DNA of 64,000 nucleotides from Bacillota bacterium (GTDB taxonomy: Bacteria; Bacillota; Dethiobacteria; Dethiobacterales; Dethiobacteraceae): positions 1 through 64,000 of the forward strand of contig QLUR01000011.1 of NCBI GenBank assembly GCA_018725565.1. Direction: 5' to 3'. The notes beneath the pieces are model-generated. The model was not told the DNA's origin. It ran no database searches and saw only the letters and a program-made list of their open reading frames with translations. The translations under genes and the position numbers were made by a program. Below are positions 34,512-43,556 of this stretch, piece by piece (the stretch's first letter is position 1; every line of letters begins with the position of its first letter).

Positions 34512-35045
34512 CTAATGCGCCGTTTTAAGCGTTTCGGCGGTCACATTCTCAATCATGACCTTAACTTCGGCAACCTGGCTGCCAGCTATGTTTTCCACAT
34601 ACTCTTTAACCGCTGTCTGTAACTGGGTCGCCAACTGCGGGATATTTTGCCCGGTAAAGGCCACGGCGCGCAAAAAAATCACCAGTCCGGCCGGTTTTAC
34701 CACGACCCGCGTCTTGATGTCCCGCACACCCTTTATTTCCCTGGCTGCTTTGAGAACCAGGGTTTCGATCGTAGCAAAACAAATCCGCACCTCGCCAAGC
34801 GGGCCGGACTGCAGCAGCGTTTCCTCCCCCGCGCCGCGGCGCATGCTAATAATTAGCAGCACTGCCGCCAACAGCAGCAACACCACGCTTACCAAAGCAA
34901 AACGGAGGTCGCCGTATACTTCTGCCAGGCTTGTCTGCATGCGCTCCAGGGGAAAGAGCGGCAGTGTTACAGCCGCGATAAGTGCACCGGCCGCTGCAAG
35001 CAGCAGCGCGGTTAAAGCAAGATATACCCTTTCCCGCAAGTTCAA
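34512..35045 (-). CDS. amaP: alkaline shock response membrane anchor protein AmaP
   Basis: The 177-residue protein has two N-terminal transmembrane helices (about 7-30 and 47-68) separated by a short loop, and a cytoplasmic domain (VRICFATIETLVLKAAREIKGVRDIKTRV) similar to Asp23. It anchors Asp23-family protein at the membrane and is linked to envelope homeostasis. It lies between the Asp23-like gene and the DUF2273 gene on the same strand. Confidence 0.85.
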   Translation of the reverse strand: MNLRERVYLALTALLLAAAGALIAAVTLPLFPLERMQTSLAEVYGDLRFALVSVVLLLLAAVLLIISMRRGAGEETLLQSGPLGEVRICFATIETLVLKAAREIKGVRDIKTRVVVKPAGLVIFLRAVAFTGQNIPQLATQLQTAVKEYVENIAGSQVAEVKVMIENVTAETLKTAH

Positions 35046-35090
35046 AAGGCCAACTCCTTCCCGTTCATCAGGCTTCCGCCGAAAGTGCTT

Positions 35091-35495
35091 TTACTTCACG
35101 GCACGCTGCTCATCCTCATCTTCATCAGCCTTGGCGGCATGAAAATTAACGCCCTGAACGTGAACGTTTACTTTGACGACTTCCAACCCGGTCATTGATT
35201 CCACAGCCCTTTTTACACTTTCCTGTATCTTCCAGGCCACGTCAGGTATGCGTACGCCAAAGCGCACAATGATAAATAAATCGACAGCCGCCTGCTTCTC
35301 CCCTACCTCCACCTTGACCCCTTTGGACAAGTTCCGTTTTCCCAGCATTTCTGCAATACCACCGGCCAGACCGCCGCTCATCCCGGCCACACCCTCAATC
35401 TCAGTGGCTGCCAGACCGCTGATAATCGCCACTACTTCATCTGCTATCTTAATACTGCCCATTTCAGCCGGTATCAACTCCTGATGTCCTGTCAT
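35091..35495 (-). CDS. Asp23/Gls24 family envelope stress protein
   Basis: The 134-residue protein has the family core IKIADEVVAIISGLAATEIEGVAGMSGGL, VEVGEKQAAVDLFIIVRFGVRIPDVAWKIQESVKRAVESMTGLEVVKVNVHVQGV. It is the YqhY-type member usually found upstream of nusB. The ATG at 35495 has GGAGG 8 bases upstream. A GTG three codons earlier is possible. accB and accC, common between spoIIIAH and this gene in Bacillus, are absent. Confidence 0.92.
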   Translation of the reverse strand: MTGHQELIPAEMGSIKIADEVVAIISGLAATEIEGVAGMSGGLAGGIAEMLGKRNLSKGVKVEVGEKQAAVDLFIIVRFGVRIPDVAWKIQESVKRAVESMTGLEVVKVNVHVQGVNFHAAKADEDEDEQRAVK

Positions 35496-35582
35496 TTCCT
35501 GCACCTCCCGTTGATTTTGTGTTATGCTATGCCCTTATAAATTTAATTGCCAAGTAATTCGCCGCTGAAAGCGGAATTCCTG

Positions 35583-36110
35583 CTATGGCCTGTGTTTCAC
35601 CACTGCCACCTCCTCTATCCTGATTCCGGCCAGACCGCTGACCATTTCGGCCAACTGGACAACTTCCCGATCACTAAGTTCTTCCGTATCCACCACCACG
35701 TTGGCCAGACCATCACGGTAGAAAAAGACAGCTTCCCGGTATCCTTTAGCTCTTACCATGTTTTCCACCAACAGTTCCTTCTCCATCAGCGCTATCAACG
35801 ACAGCAGCTGCTGTTCGGCTTGTTTTTTCCCCTCTGCGCTGATTTTTTCATTTTCAATGATCTGGTTCAGCATCTCTATTTCCCTGGACCTGACGCGGTC
35901 GCGCTGCAGCCGGTATTCCACAAAGAATAGAGGCCTCTCCTCCGTCGCCGCCTTTTCGTCGGGAACAGCTACCTCAGCAACCGGTTCCGGCACCGCTTCC
36001 CCGGTGACAATTTCAATCCGATTGACTTCTCTGTCCACCTGCACCAGCCACCAGATACTAGCAATAGCCAGCAACAAAGCTAACAAAGTAAAAAGCTTTT
36101 TCGGCGGCAT
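35583..36110 (-). CDS. spoIIIAH: stage III sporulation protein AH
   Basis: The 175-residue mother-cell protein has one N-terminal transmembrane helix (LFTLLALLLAIASIWWLVQV) and an extracytoplasmic YscJ/FliF-like domain (KGYREAVFFYRDGLANVVVDTEELSDREVVQLAEMVSGLAGIRIEEVAVVKH). Facing SpoIIQ of the forespore, it builds the channel (feeding tube) between the two cells. It is the last gene of the eight-gene spoIIIA run. Confidence 0.93.
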   Translation of the reverse strand: MPPKKLFTLLALLLAIASIWWLVQVDREVNRIEIVTGEAVPEPVAEVAVPDEKAATEERPLFFVEYRLQRDRVRSREIEMLNQIIENEKISAEGKKQAEQQLLSLIALMEKELLVENMVRAKGYREAVFFYRDGLANVVVDTEELSDREVVQLAEMVSGLAGIRIEEVAVVKHRP

Positions 36111-36124
36111 TCCATGTAACCTCC

Positions 36125-36694
36125 CTATTTCATCGGTAAAACAGTAATCCTGTGCGCAGCCGCGCCGAGTCCGGCCTGCAGCGCTAAAACAAGCTGCTCC
36201 CGCAGACGCGGCTCTTCAGCCCCCTCGGCAATGACCATCACCCCGCGCAGCCGCGGCTTTATTTCCATTAGCAGCAACGGCCTTTCCGACTGCCCATCCC
36301 TGGTGACTACAACCTCCGAACTAGCGGTGTTTTCTTCTACCTCCCGTCTCCCGCCCGCTCCATCTTCTTCCCTTGTCAGCCGGACGGTGGTTTCCTGATT
36401 CTCCCCATAGACACCGCCGGGACCGCTTTCCAGCGTCAGCAACACCACCACCTTACCGACGCCTTTAACCAGGCTTAATAAATCAGTCAATTCCTGCTCC
36501 AGACTCTCCCGGTAGCCATCGCTGCCGTCAGGTGTCGCCGGCGTTTCGCCGGTCGTTTCAGGCAGCCGGGGCGGGATACCCTCACCGTGCGGCCTGGCAC
36601 TGAGCAGTAATAACAACATTCCCATTGCCACTAACCCAACCAGTACAATGGTAGTTCGCCAACTCTTAATTCGCTCCGGCAATGTTTTCCTCAA
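36125..36694 (-). CDS. spoIIIAG: stage III sporulation protein AG
   Basis: The 189-residue protein has one transmembrane helix near the N-terminus (TTIVLVGLVAMGMLLLLLSA) and an extracytoplasmic ring-building domain (ELTDLLSLVKGVGKVVVLLTLESG and RLRGVMVIAEGAEEPRLREQLVLALQAGLGAAAHRITVLPMK). SpoIIIAG forms a large ring in the mother-cell membrane. It starts at TTG 36694, with GGAGG upstream, and lies between spoIIIAF and spoIIIAH. Confidence 0.92.
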   Translation of the reverse strand: MRKTLPERIKSWRTTIVLVGLVAMGMLLLLLSARPHGEGIPPRLPETTGETPATPDGSDGYRESLEQELTDLLSLVKGVGKVVVLLTLESGPGGVYGENQETTVRLTREEDGAGGRREVEENTASSEVVVTRDGQSERPLLLMEIKPRLRGVMVIAEGAEEPRLREQLVLALQAGLGAAAHRITVLPMK

Positions 36695-36745
36695 CGCCTG
36701 ACACCTCCGGCAGACAAGCCTCTTTGTATCAAGCTTATGCTGCGC

Positions 36746-37369
36746 TTAATTTTTTATCACCCGGACCTCAATCTTTTCCTCCGCCAGTCCCAGGCTTTCA
36801 GCAAGTAATGAGGCCAGCCGCCGGTCGGAAACACCGGCCATCCAGGGAGCCTCTCCATACTCCTGCTGCCGGGCGATTTCCCTCCCTTGGAGGCTAATCC
36901 GTATTTCAGGCACCTTTTTGACCGGCGGCACTGCCGGATTAAGCGCTGCTGCCAACACACGCACAGCAAGCAATTGACCGTAGGCATTGTGTCCTGGCTC
37001 TTCCACCATTTCCAGAGCCTGTTCCACGACCTGCAACCCTTCCGCCCGCAGCACTTCCGCGATTTTTCCCGCCAGCAATTCCCGGTAACGTTGCAATGTC
37101 AACCCCTGGTTTAATTGTCGCAGCCGATAAAGGCGCTTGTCCCCCTCCTCCGGCTGCAGCCTGTGCCGTTCACCAGCCGGCATTACCGGCTCTTGCGGCA
37201 GTTGCCGCAACGTCCAGAGCGGACCCAGCAGTGTCAGCATCAGCACCAGGCCAATCACCATATTCAGAAAAGGACGGAAATCGCCCCGCGGCAGAAACAT
37301 CTCCAGGAGACTGAAAACAATCAGCAGCACAACTATATTTCTGGTTATGTCAAACATGATTTCCAGCAT
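36746..37369 (-). CDS. spoIIIAF: stage III sporulation protein AF
   Basis: The 207-residue protein has two N-terminal transmembrane helices (NIVVLLIVFSLLEMFLP and PFLNMVIGLVLMLTLLGPLW) and a soluble C-terminal domain ending SLGLAEEKIEVRVIKN. The sequence MFLPRGDFRPFLNMVIGLV is characteristic of the family. It lies between spoIIIAE and spoIIIAG. Confidence 0.9.
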   Translation of the reverse strand: MLEIMFDITRNIVVLLIVFSLLEMFLPRGDFRPFLNMVIGLVLMLTLLGPLWTLRQLPQEPVMPAGERHRLQPEEGDKRLYRLRQLNQGLTLQRYRELLAGKIAEVLRAEGLQVVEQALEMVEEPGHNAYGQLLAVRVLAAALNPAVPPVKKVPEIRISLQGREIARQQEYGEAPWMAGVSDRRLASLLAESLGLAEEKIEVRVIKN

Positions 37370-37374
37370 CTTGC

Positions 37375-38553
37375 TTACCTCAACATAAAAGATGTGTTGC
37401 CGGCAGCTGCGATGATGGTTATCGCCAGGTAAAAAAACAGGCCGACGATTGCCACCGCCGCAAAAATAAGGGCCAGACAGTTGCTGAAAGTGTTCAACGC
37501 TTCACTGAGCGCCGTCTCACCCAACGGCTGGATAAGTGCTGCCGCCAGCTTGTAAATAAACACCAGAGCTAAAATCTTCAAGGCTGGGAAAGCCACCAGA
37601 TAGAAAACAAGCAGCACACCGGCCAGATGAACGCTGTTTTTCAAAATCAACGTGGCACCAGCCACTGTTTCCACCGCCTCTGTCAGCATCCCGCCCACCA
37701 CCGGCAAAAAAGCGCCCGTCATAAACTTGGCCGTCCTGATGGTGACAGCGTCTCCCACCGCCGCCGCCACTCCATGAACGGCCAGCAAACCGGTAAATAT
37801 CGTCATCGACAACCCCATAGACCAGACTGAGACTTGTTTCAGCAGTTCCGCAAGCCTCCCCACCGTAACCCGTGGTGAAATTTGATTAATGACCGACAAA
37901 ATGGTAGTCAGGTAAATCAGGGGGAAAATGAAGTCGCTGGTCAGTGAGGCAAAAAAATTAACGGCAAAAATAATCAACGGCCTGAATATTGCGGCAGACG
38001 CCAAACTGCCAAGAGCTGCCAGCAGAGTCAGAAGGAGCGGTATAGCGGACATGATCAGTTCCACCAGATTGTCCACTGTCTGGCGGCCGAGATTGACGGC
38101 GACAGCGAAACTTTGCATAGCGATTAACACCAGTGCCAGGTGAACAATGGTTTGTGTCAGAGTGGCGATGCTTTCACGCGCAAATGCTTTTTCCAAGTTT
38201 TTTAACAAGGCGGCGACCACAGCCAAAAATAGCAACTTGCCCAGCAGACGCAAATTAAGATATATTTCGCGCCACAAATAGCGCCACAGGCCGTTAAGGA
38301 CCTCCGCAAGCGACAACGGTTCCGCATTGCCGGGCTGAAACAGGCGCAACAAGTCCTGCCACTGAAAATCGGGCATATACTCCCCCACCTGCTCCTGCAA
38401 TTCCGGCCAAAACTTTTCAAGCTCAGCAAGACCGATTTCCTGTGCCTGCTGTTCAGCTATCTCCAGCGGACCAAGCGCCGCTACCAGAGGGGCCGGCAGC
38501 AATAACATCAAGAACGTCAAGCATATCGCCAACAGCTGACCGTTTCTGCCCAC
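37375..38553 (-). CDS. spoIIIAE: stage III sporulation protein AE
   Basis: The 392-residue polytopic membrane protein has a signal-like first helix (LLAICLTFLMLLLPAPLVAA) and six to eight further hydrophobic segments, ending in NCLALIFAAVAIVGLFFYLAITIIAAAGN. A GTG at 38553 behind GGAGGGGTGAAGGGGAA gives the normal family length (about 400); the frame runs on to 38745 but that extension overlaps spoIIIAD. It is probably the export-apparatus-like part of the SpoIIIA-SpoIIQ channel. Confidence 0.93.
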   Translation of the reverse strand: MGRNGQLLAICLTFLMLLLPAPLVAALGPLEIAEQQAQEIGLAELEKFWPELQEQVGEYMPDFQWQDLLRLFQPGNAEPLSLAEVLNGLWRYLWREIYLNLRLLGKLLFLAVVAALLKNLEKAFARESIATLTQTIVHLALVLIAMQSFAVAVNLGRQTVDNLVELIMSAIPLLLTLLAALGSLASAAIFRPLIIFAVNFFASLTSDFIFPLIYLTTILSVINQISPRVTVGRLAELLKQVSVWSMGLSMTIFTGLLAVHGVAAAVGDAVTIRTAKFMTGAFLPVVGGMLTEAVETVAGATLILKNSVHLAGVLLVFYLVAFPALKILALVFIYKLAAALIQPLGETALSEALNTFSNCLALIFAAVAIVGLFFYLAITIIAAAGNTSFMLR

Positions 38554-38618
38554 TTCCCCTTCACCCCTCCCCCGGCGCTTCAACGCCTGCCTTCCGGCAT
38601 CCAGTTTCCGAACCTCCG

Positions 38619-39005
38619 TTATGGGATAAAACCCAGGATCGTCGCCAAGACCGCCTCCAGCAGCGGAACAGCCATAATCAGGATTAACAGCTTCCCGGCA
38701 AACTCCACCTTGGCCGCGATTACCCCTTCTCCGGCGTCCTCGCAAACACGGGCCCCGAATTCGGCCAGATAAGCGACGCCCAGCACCTTTAGCAAAGTGC
38801 TCAGGTAAATATGGGGGATGTCAGCCCGCAAAGCCATCTCGGTCAACAACTGCAACACCGCCGCCAAATAGTCAAGTAGGCTCAGAAAAATAACAGTTCC
38901 GGCAGCAACCCCAAGAAACATGGAAAAAACAGGCTTATCAGGCCGCAAGATAACAGAAAGTACGGCGGCAACCAGAGCAAAGCCAACTATGCGGGCAATT
39001 TCCAC
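38619..39005 (-). CDS. spoIIIAD: stage III sporulation protein AD
   Basis: The 128-residue membrane protein has about four hydrophobic segments (GFALVAAVLSVIL, VFSMFLGVAAGTVIFLSLL, LKVLGVAYLAEFGARVCEDAGEG, LLILIMAVPLLEAVLATILGFIP). The YLAEFGARVCEDAGEGVIAAKVEFAGK segment is the conserved family core. The GTG start is behind GGAGG. It sits between spoIIIAC and spoIIIAE. Confidence 0.92.
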   Translation of the reverse strand: MEIARIVGFALVAAVLSVILRPDKPVFSMFLGVAAGTVIFLSLLDYLAAVLQLLTEMALRADIPHIYLSTLLKVLGVAYLAEFGARVCEDAGEGVIAAKVEFAGKLLILIMAVPLLEAVLATILGFIP

Positions 39006-39055
39006 ACCCCAGCCACCTCCTATGACAGTTTCGACCCGGGTAGCAACTGCGCCAT

Positions 39056-39262
39056 CTAGAACAGGTTGAAAATTGTCCTAATATCGGCAAACAGCTCACT
39101 TATCAGTTGAATCAACATCAGCAATACCACCACCACACCCCCCAAAGTCAGCATCTGCGCCTGCTCCTCTTTGCCAGCCTGCTTCAGCACAATAGCCAGT
39201 ACAGAAATGAAAATACCGATACCTGCGATGCGAAAGATCAGTTCCACGTCAAGCCCGTACAT
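39056..39262 (-). CDS. spoIIIAC: stage III sporulation protein AC
   Basis: The 68-residue protein has two transmembrane helices (IFRIAGIGIFISVLAIVLKQAGKEEQAQMLTLGGVVVVLLMLIQL). The KQAGKEEQAQMLTL loop is diagnostic. The ATG at 39262 follows AGGAGG by 6 bases. It is the smallest member of the spoIIIA operon. Confidence 0.92.
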   Translation of the reverse strand: MYGLDVELIFRIAGIGIFISVLAIVLKQAGKEEQAQMLTLGGVVVVLLMLIQLISELFADIRTIFNLF

Positions 39263-39272
39263 TTTCAACCTC

Positions 39273-39803
39273 CTACACTAGCAGAATGACAACAGCCAGG
39301 CCGCCCAGCGCCCCGAGATAGCGCCACATTTTTTCCCCGTCCCGGCAGCGGGCTGCCGCTTCCGCACAGCGTTCCGACAACTGCCGGCCGGCCATTTCCA
39401 GCTGCCGAACCTGGTCACTCCTCCCCAGGGTGCCAAGCCCGGCCGCGCCCCGCAACAGCGCGGCCCAGTCCTCGCCGGTCAGCGCCAAAGCGGCGCGTTG
39501 CCTCTCCTCCGCTGCTGCCCATGAAAAAGCAGCTTCAGCAAGTCTCCCTTCGCCGTTCAGCATCTCCCCCGCCAACAAGAAAAAATCACGAACCGGCTTC
39601 CGCTGCAGGCGGCTGGCTACCTGAAGCAACGCCCGGGGCAAGGGTGTTGACGTATAGCCGATTTCCGCCGACAACAGGCGCAAAGCCAGACAAAAATCTT
39701 CGAGTTCAGCCACCCGGCGCCTCGTTCGCACTGCCTTCATTTCCCCCAGGCCATAAGAAGCGGCAAAGACCAGCAGCACACCCGCCCATCTCTCCCATCC
39801 CAC
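39273..39803 (-). CDS. spoIIIAB: stage III sporulation protein AB
   Basis: The 176-residue protein has a transmembrane helix at each end (WAGVLLVFAASYGLG and YLGALGGLAVVILLV) and a helical middle related to TadC/GspF platform proteins (ELEDFCLALRLLSAEIGYTSTPLPRALLQVASRL). It lies directly downstream of the ATPase gene spoIIIAA, with which it probably works. Confidence 0.93.
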   Translation of the reverse strand: MGWERWAGVLLVFAASYGLGEMKAVRTRRRVAELEDFCLALRLLSAEIGYTSTPLPRALLQVASRLQRKPVRDFFLLAGEMLNGEGRLAEAAFSWAAAEERQRAALALTGEDWAALLRGAAGLGTLGRSDQVRQLEMAGRQLSERCAEAAARCRDGEKMWRYLGALGGLAVVILLV

Positions 39804-39808
39804 ATTTA

Positions 39809-40774
39809 CTATCCTCCCTTCCTGCCGGCCAAGAGAACCTCTGTGGCCGTCAGTACCGTTTCCACGGTCCCCGGACCATTGTTGCGGTTCAGCAGGACCA
39901 CCCGCTCAAAAACCTTGCGTTCCAGCAACTCGGCCAGGCTAGGACGCCTGAACAAGTCGGTCACCGTCCCGCCATGAGCAGAGGCCAGCAGCGTCGCCCC
40001 ACTGTTAATTACTTCTTCTACAGCCCGGACCTCCTCCTGGCGGCCCAACTCATCTGTCACCACAATCTGCGGCGACATGGAACGCACCAGCATCATCATT
40101 CCTTCCGACTTGGGGCAGCCGTCCAGGACATCGCTGTGCAATCCTACATCAAGTTGCGGTTCTCCGGCAAAGCAGCCGGCGATTTCTGAGCGCTCGTCGA
40201 CTATTCCCACCTTGAAGGCGGGGCGCCCGCTGCCAGGGTCGCCGTCAGCAAACAGGCGGGCCAGGTCACGCAGCAACGTTGTCTTTCCCGCCTGGGGAGC
40301 GGAAACAACCAAAGTATGCCGCACCCTTTTCTCCACCGGGTGATAGAGCTGGGCCAGCAACGCCTGTGCCGCACCCTTAACCTGCCTGGCAATGCGGATA
40401 TTGACGGAACAGATATCCCGCAGCAGTTTGACAGTACCGCCTGCCAGAACGGTGCGTCCCGCAAAACCGGCACGGTGCCCGCCGGGAAGAGACAAATAGC
40501 CGCGGCGCAACTCCTCATCACGGGCATACAGCGAATATTCTGTGGCTGACATTAGAATGCTGCTGATTTCCTCCCGGGAAACGAGATAAGCCGGCATACT
40601 TTTGCCGTCAAAGACACGCGTTGTCCGCCCGGCATGCAGCACCAGCGGCTTACCTGCCCGCAGGCGTATCTCTTCAACTTTTTCCAAAGTTTCTGCGTCG
40701 AGGCTGAGGACCAGTGCCGGCAACGGCACCGGCAAAAACGGCAGCACCTGATTCTCAAGAGTATGCCTGCCCAT
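39809..40774 (-). CDS. spoIIIAA: stage III sporulation protein AA, secretion-type ATPase
   Basis: The ATPase of about 321 residues is related to GspE/VirB11-type secretion ATPases and powers the SpoIIIA-SpoIIQ channel. Counting from the upstream GTG at 40783, the Walker A motif is SAPQAGKTTL (161-170) and Walker B is VVTDELG (241-247). N-terminal EEIRLRAGKPL and the C-terminal part with SAHGGTVTDLFRRPSLAELLE fit the family. I prefer the ATG at 40774, which has GGGGG 8 bases upstream. It is the first gene of the operon and lies behind a possible sigma-E promoter and the terminator of the previous gene. Confidence 0.94.
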   Translation of the reverse strand: MGRHTLENQVLPFLPVPLPALVLSLDAETLEKVEEIRLRAGKPLVLHAGRTTRVFDGKSMPAYLVSREEISSILMSATEYSLYARDEELRRGYLSLPGGHRAGFAGRTVLAGGTVKLLRDICSVNIRIARQVKGAAQALLAQLYHPVEKRVRHTLVVSAPQAGKTTLLRDLARLFADGDPGSGRPAFKVGIVDERSEIAGCFAGEPQLDVGLHSDVLDGCPKSEGMMMLVRSMSPQIVVTDELGRQEEVRAVEEVINSGATLLASAHGGTVTDLFRRPSLAELLERKVFERVVLLNRNNGPGTVETVLTATEVLLAGRKGG

Positions 40775-40791
40775 CTGTTTCACCCCCTACA

Positions 40792-40820
40792 TCTGTATGG
40801 GGACGAGCAGCCATTTATGC
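40792..40820 (-). promoter_or_regulatory. possible sigma-E promoter for the spoIIIA operon
   Basis: The minus strand reads GCATAAA, 14 bases, CATACAGA, close to the sigma-E pattern KMATATT-N14-CATACAnT. The operon is sigma-E-controlled in B. subtilis. A concern is that the start point would fall at about 40785, inside the ribosome-binding site of spoIIIAA. Confidence 0.45.
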
Positions 40821-40833
40821 CTTGGCCCGTCCC

Positions 40834-40868
40834 AAAAAACAGCCGGGCGGCTTTTCTGCCGCCCGGCT
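40834..40868 (-). terminator. strong rho-independent terminator
   Basis: AGCCGGGCGGC and GCCGCCCGGCT form a perfect 11-bp stem with a 6-base loop, followed by GTTTTTT on the minus strand. It ends the transcript of the zinc-ribbon gene (40879) and isolates the spoIIIA operon. Confidence 0.93.
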
Positions 40869-40878
40869 TGGGTGAGAT

Positions 40879-41370
40879 TCACTTGCGTTTTCCGCGCTGC
40901 TCCTCATCGTCACTGTCGTCCTCATCTGTATCATCATCAAAATCCTTGCCTTCGTTGACAAACACGATCCTCTCGCAGTTGGGGCAGAGGATCTCCACCA
41001 CTTCGTCATCATCCAGGATATCATCATCAATAAAGACAACCTCTTGGCAATCAGGACACTCTACGGAAAAGAGCTCCTCATCATCCGCATAGTCCGGTTC
41101 TTCATCGTCATCGCTTTCATCATCGACGTCAGGCTTATCACCGTTATCTTCGTAAATATCGTTTTCCAAGTCGCTCAAATCCTCATCCAGCGCCTCAATG
41201 TACTCAGCTAAATCCTCATATTCTTCCTGCAACTCGGTAACGGCAATAGCCATCGCGTCAAGCACCTCCACAATCTTGCCGAGCAATTTGCCTTCCCGGG
41301 TGCTTTCATCAAAACCGAGCCCTGAGGACAGCCCCTTCAGGTAGGCTACGCGTGATTTCAGGTCGTCCAT
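40879..41370 (-). CDS. acidic CD1247-type protein with a C-terminal zinc ribbon
   Basis: The 163-residue protein has an N-terminal helical domain (LKSRVAYLKGLSSGLGFDESTREGKLLGKIVEVLD), a strongly acidic coiled-coil and linker (about 50-100, many Asp/Glu) and a zinc ribbon with CPDCQEV and CPNCERI. This is the architecture named after Clostridioides CD1247 in domain databases. It lies between efp and spoIIIA in many Firmicutes. Its function is unknown; a role in nucleic-acid or protein binding is a guess from the ribbon. Confidence 0.8.
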   Translation of the reverse strand: MDDLKSRVAYLKGLSSGLGFDESTREGKLLGKIVEVLDAMAIAVTELQEEYEDLAEYIEALDEDLSDLENDIYEDNGDKPDVDDESDDDEEPDYADDEELFSVECPDCQEVVFIDDDILDDDEVVEILCPNCERIVFVNEGKDFDDDTDEDDSDDEEQRGKRK

Positions 41371-41418
41371 CTTTTTCCCTCCTGTCGTTTTTTATAAGAC
41401 ACACGATAATCCATCCTG

Positions 41419-41976
41419 CTACACTCTCTCAATATACTCACCTGAGCGGGTATCTATACGCAGGACATCGCCAACGCTGATAAAAAACGGCACCTGCACC
41501 ACCAGGCCGGTCTCCAGGGTGGCCGGCTTGGAACCACCGGAAGCCGTGTCTCCCTTTATACCCGGCTCCGTATCGGTTACCGTCAGCTCCACCGCGGTGG
41601 GCAATTCAGTCCCAATTACCTGATCCTGGTAAAGAACTACGGCGATATCCATGTTTTCTTTTAAAAATTTTGTATCATTACCCAGCTGCTCCCTGTTGAT
41701 AGTCAGCTGCTCAAAGCTTTCCGTATCCATAAAGTAAAAATCATCGCCGGCAACATACAGGAACTGCATCGGGCGCCGTTCCATCAGAGCCCGCTCAACT
41801 TTCTCGCCGGCGCGGAAAGTTCGTTCCGTAACACTGCCGCTTCTTATATTTTTCAGCCGTGTGCGGACAAAGGCAGCACCCTTGCCAGGCTTGACATGCT
41901 GGAAATCAGTAATAGTATAAATTTCCCCTTCAATTTCAATAGTCAGGCCGGTGCGGAAATCACTGGTAGAAATCAA
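41419..41976 (-). CDS. efp: elongation factor P
   Basis: The 185-residue translation factor relieves ribosome stalling at polyproline. It has three beta-barrel domains: the KOW-like N-terminus with the loop [12 protein letters not shown] (Lys32 at the tip, the usual modification site), the central domain starting [15 protein letters not shown], and the OB-like C-terminus ending [14 protein letters not shown]. It is followed by the zinc-ribbon gene and preceded by pepQ, as in many Firmicutes. Confidence 0.96.
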   Translation of the reverse strand: MISTSDFRTGLTIEIEGEIYTITDFQHVKPGKGAAFVRTRLKNIRSGSVTERTFRAGEKVERALMERRPMQFLYVAGDDFYFMDTESFEQLTINREQLGNDTKFLKENMDIAVVLYQDQVIGTELPTAVELTVTDTEPGIKGDTASGGSKPATLETGLVVQVPFFISVGDVLRIDTRSGEYIERV

Positions 41977-41993
41977 CAGCTCTCACTCCTCCG

Positions 41994-43064
41994 TCAGATA
42001 CAGGTTAATTGTTTGCTGCTCCCGGTCAAGTTGCGGCATCCCCCGTTTTCAATCACCGCCACATCCTCAATTCTTACGCCAAAGCGGCCGGCAAGGTACA
42101 CGCCGGGCTCCACGGTCACAACCATACCGGCTTTGAGTATTTCCTCCGCTTCTGCCTTCAGCCGCGGCGCCTCATGCACTTCCCGCCCCACGCCGTGCCC
42201 AAGACCGTGACCAAAGAAGTCGGCCAGCCCCTCCGCAGCCAGGCAGTCACGCGCCAGTGCGTCCGCTTCATGCCCGGACAATCCGGGGCACAAGCCGGCC
42301 AGTGCCAGCTCCTGTGCCGTCAGCACCGCCTGGTAAACACGGCGCTGCTCTTCGTCGGGCCGGCCGAGAAAGACGGTACGCGAGAGGTCTGAGCAATAGC
42401 CGTTCAGCACACAGCCAAAATCAAGCACAACTGTATCCCCCGGTGCCAGCAGCTTTCCGCCGGCTTTCCCGTGAGGCAGTGCCGACCGTGAACCGGAAGC
42501 GACAATCACCTCAAAAGCGATTCTTTGCGCCCCGCTCGCCCGCATGTAGCACTCCAGCTCCGCTGCTATCTCCTGTTCACTCCGGCCGGGAGCAATATAG
42601 CCTAGGATATGCTCAAAAGCATTGTCGGATAGCCTGGCAGCGGCGGCAAGGCTGGACAGTTCCTCCCCGTCCTTGACCAGGCGCAGGTCAGCCACCGGCG
42701 ACGGCACCGCTTCAAGAGCTACTTTGCCAGCCACAACCTGCCTGAGCCTTTCGAAAGCCTCCATCGTCAGGTGGTCAGCCTCCAGCGCCAGCCGCATGAT
42801 ACCTTCCGCTGCCAGAAGCGACTCCACCTGCCGCCATGCCGAGCGACCCGTATCCAGCACTTCCACCGCCCCGGTCTCTTCGCGCGCCTGCTCCAGGTAG
42901 CGGGAGTCAGTCAGCAGAAGATCACGGCCGCCGGTCAGCAGGAGATAGGCAAACGAACCGGTAAAGCCGGACAGGTAAGACACATTAACCGGATTACTGA
43001 CCAGCAACGCCGGCCAGCCGCCTGCTTCCATGGAGTTGCGCAAGCGCTCAAGTCTTTCCTTCAT
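41994..43064 (-). CDS. pepQ: Xaa-Pro aminopeptidase/dipeptidase (M24)
   Basis: The 356-residue metallopeptidase has an N-terminal creatinase-like domain ([31 protein letters not shown]) and the pita-bread catalytic domain with metal ligands in [46 protein letters not shown] and RIEDVAVI. The ATG at 43064 has GGGAGG directly upstream; the frame extends further into aroQ without support. The start overlaps the end of aroQ by 17 bases. aroQ-pepQ-efp is a common Firmicute order. Confidence 0.93.
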   Translation of the reverse strand: MKERLERLRNSMEAGGWPALLVSNPVNVSYLSGFTGSFAYLLLTGGRDLLLTDSRYLEQAREETGAVEVLDTGRSAWRQVESLLAAEGIMRLALEADHLTMEAFERLRQVVAGKVALEAVPSPVADLRLVKDGEELSSLAAAARLSDNAFEHILGYIAPGRSEQEIAAELECYMRASGAQRIAFEVIVASGSRSALPHGKAGGKLLAPGDTVVLDFGCVLNGYCSDLSRTVFLGRPDEEQRRVYQAVLTAQELALAGLCPGLSGHEADALARDCLAAEGLADFFGHGLGHGVGREVHEAPRLKAEAEEILKAGMVVTVEPGVYLAGRFGVRIEDVAVIENGGCRNLTGSSKQLTCI

Positions 43065-43506
43065 GGGCCTCCCTTGCCGCCAGCAACCCGGCCGCCGCCA
43101 GCAACCCCAGCCGGTAGCTGTCAAACCCAAACCCGCTGACCAAGCCATCCGCCGCTGCCGCCGTCACCAAGCGGCGCCGGAAATCTTCCCTGGCATGAAT
43201 ATTGCTGAGGTGTACCTCCACCACCGGACCGGCAAAATCAAGCAGTGCGTCGTGAAGCGCCACGCTGTAATGAGACAACGCCCCCGGGTTGATGACAATA
43301 GCCGCCGCCTGCGCCTGCTGGATCCGGTCTATCAGCGCACCTTCATGATTGGACTGAAAAAACTCCGCAACCAGACCCAACTCCGCCGCCTGCACCGCTG
43401 CCTGACGTTCCAGTTCATCCAAAGTGCTAGAGCCGTAAAACGCCGGGTCGCGCCGGCCCAGCCAGTTCAAATTAGGGCCGTTAAGCACTAAAATTTTACG
43501 CATCAT
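43048..43506 (-). CDS. aroQ: 3-dehydroquinate dehydratase, type II
   Basis: The 152-residue enzyme of the shikimate pathway has KILVLNGPNLNWLGRRDPAFYG (with the catalytic Arg and Tyr), EFFQSNHEGALIDRIQQA, VINPGALSHYSVALHDAL and VVEVHLSNIHAREDFRR (His). The type II class forms dodecamers and removes water from 3-dehydroquinate. aroK lies about 150 bases upstream and aroE 16 kb away beyond the pilus cluster, so the pathway genes are split. Confidence 0.95.
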   Translation of the reverse strand: MMRKILVLNGPNLNWLGRRDPAFYGSSTLDELERQAAVQAAELGLVAEFFQSNHEGALIDRIQQAQAAAIVINPGALSHYSVALHDALLDFAGPVVEVHLSNIHAREDFRRRLVTAAAADGLVSGFGFDSYRLGLLAAAGLLAAREAHEGKT

Positions 43507-43556
43507 CCACCGCCGCCCAGTTTATTATTTCGCGTTGACCAAGAAAAAATCCTGCC

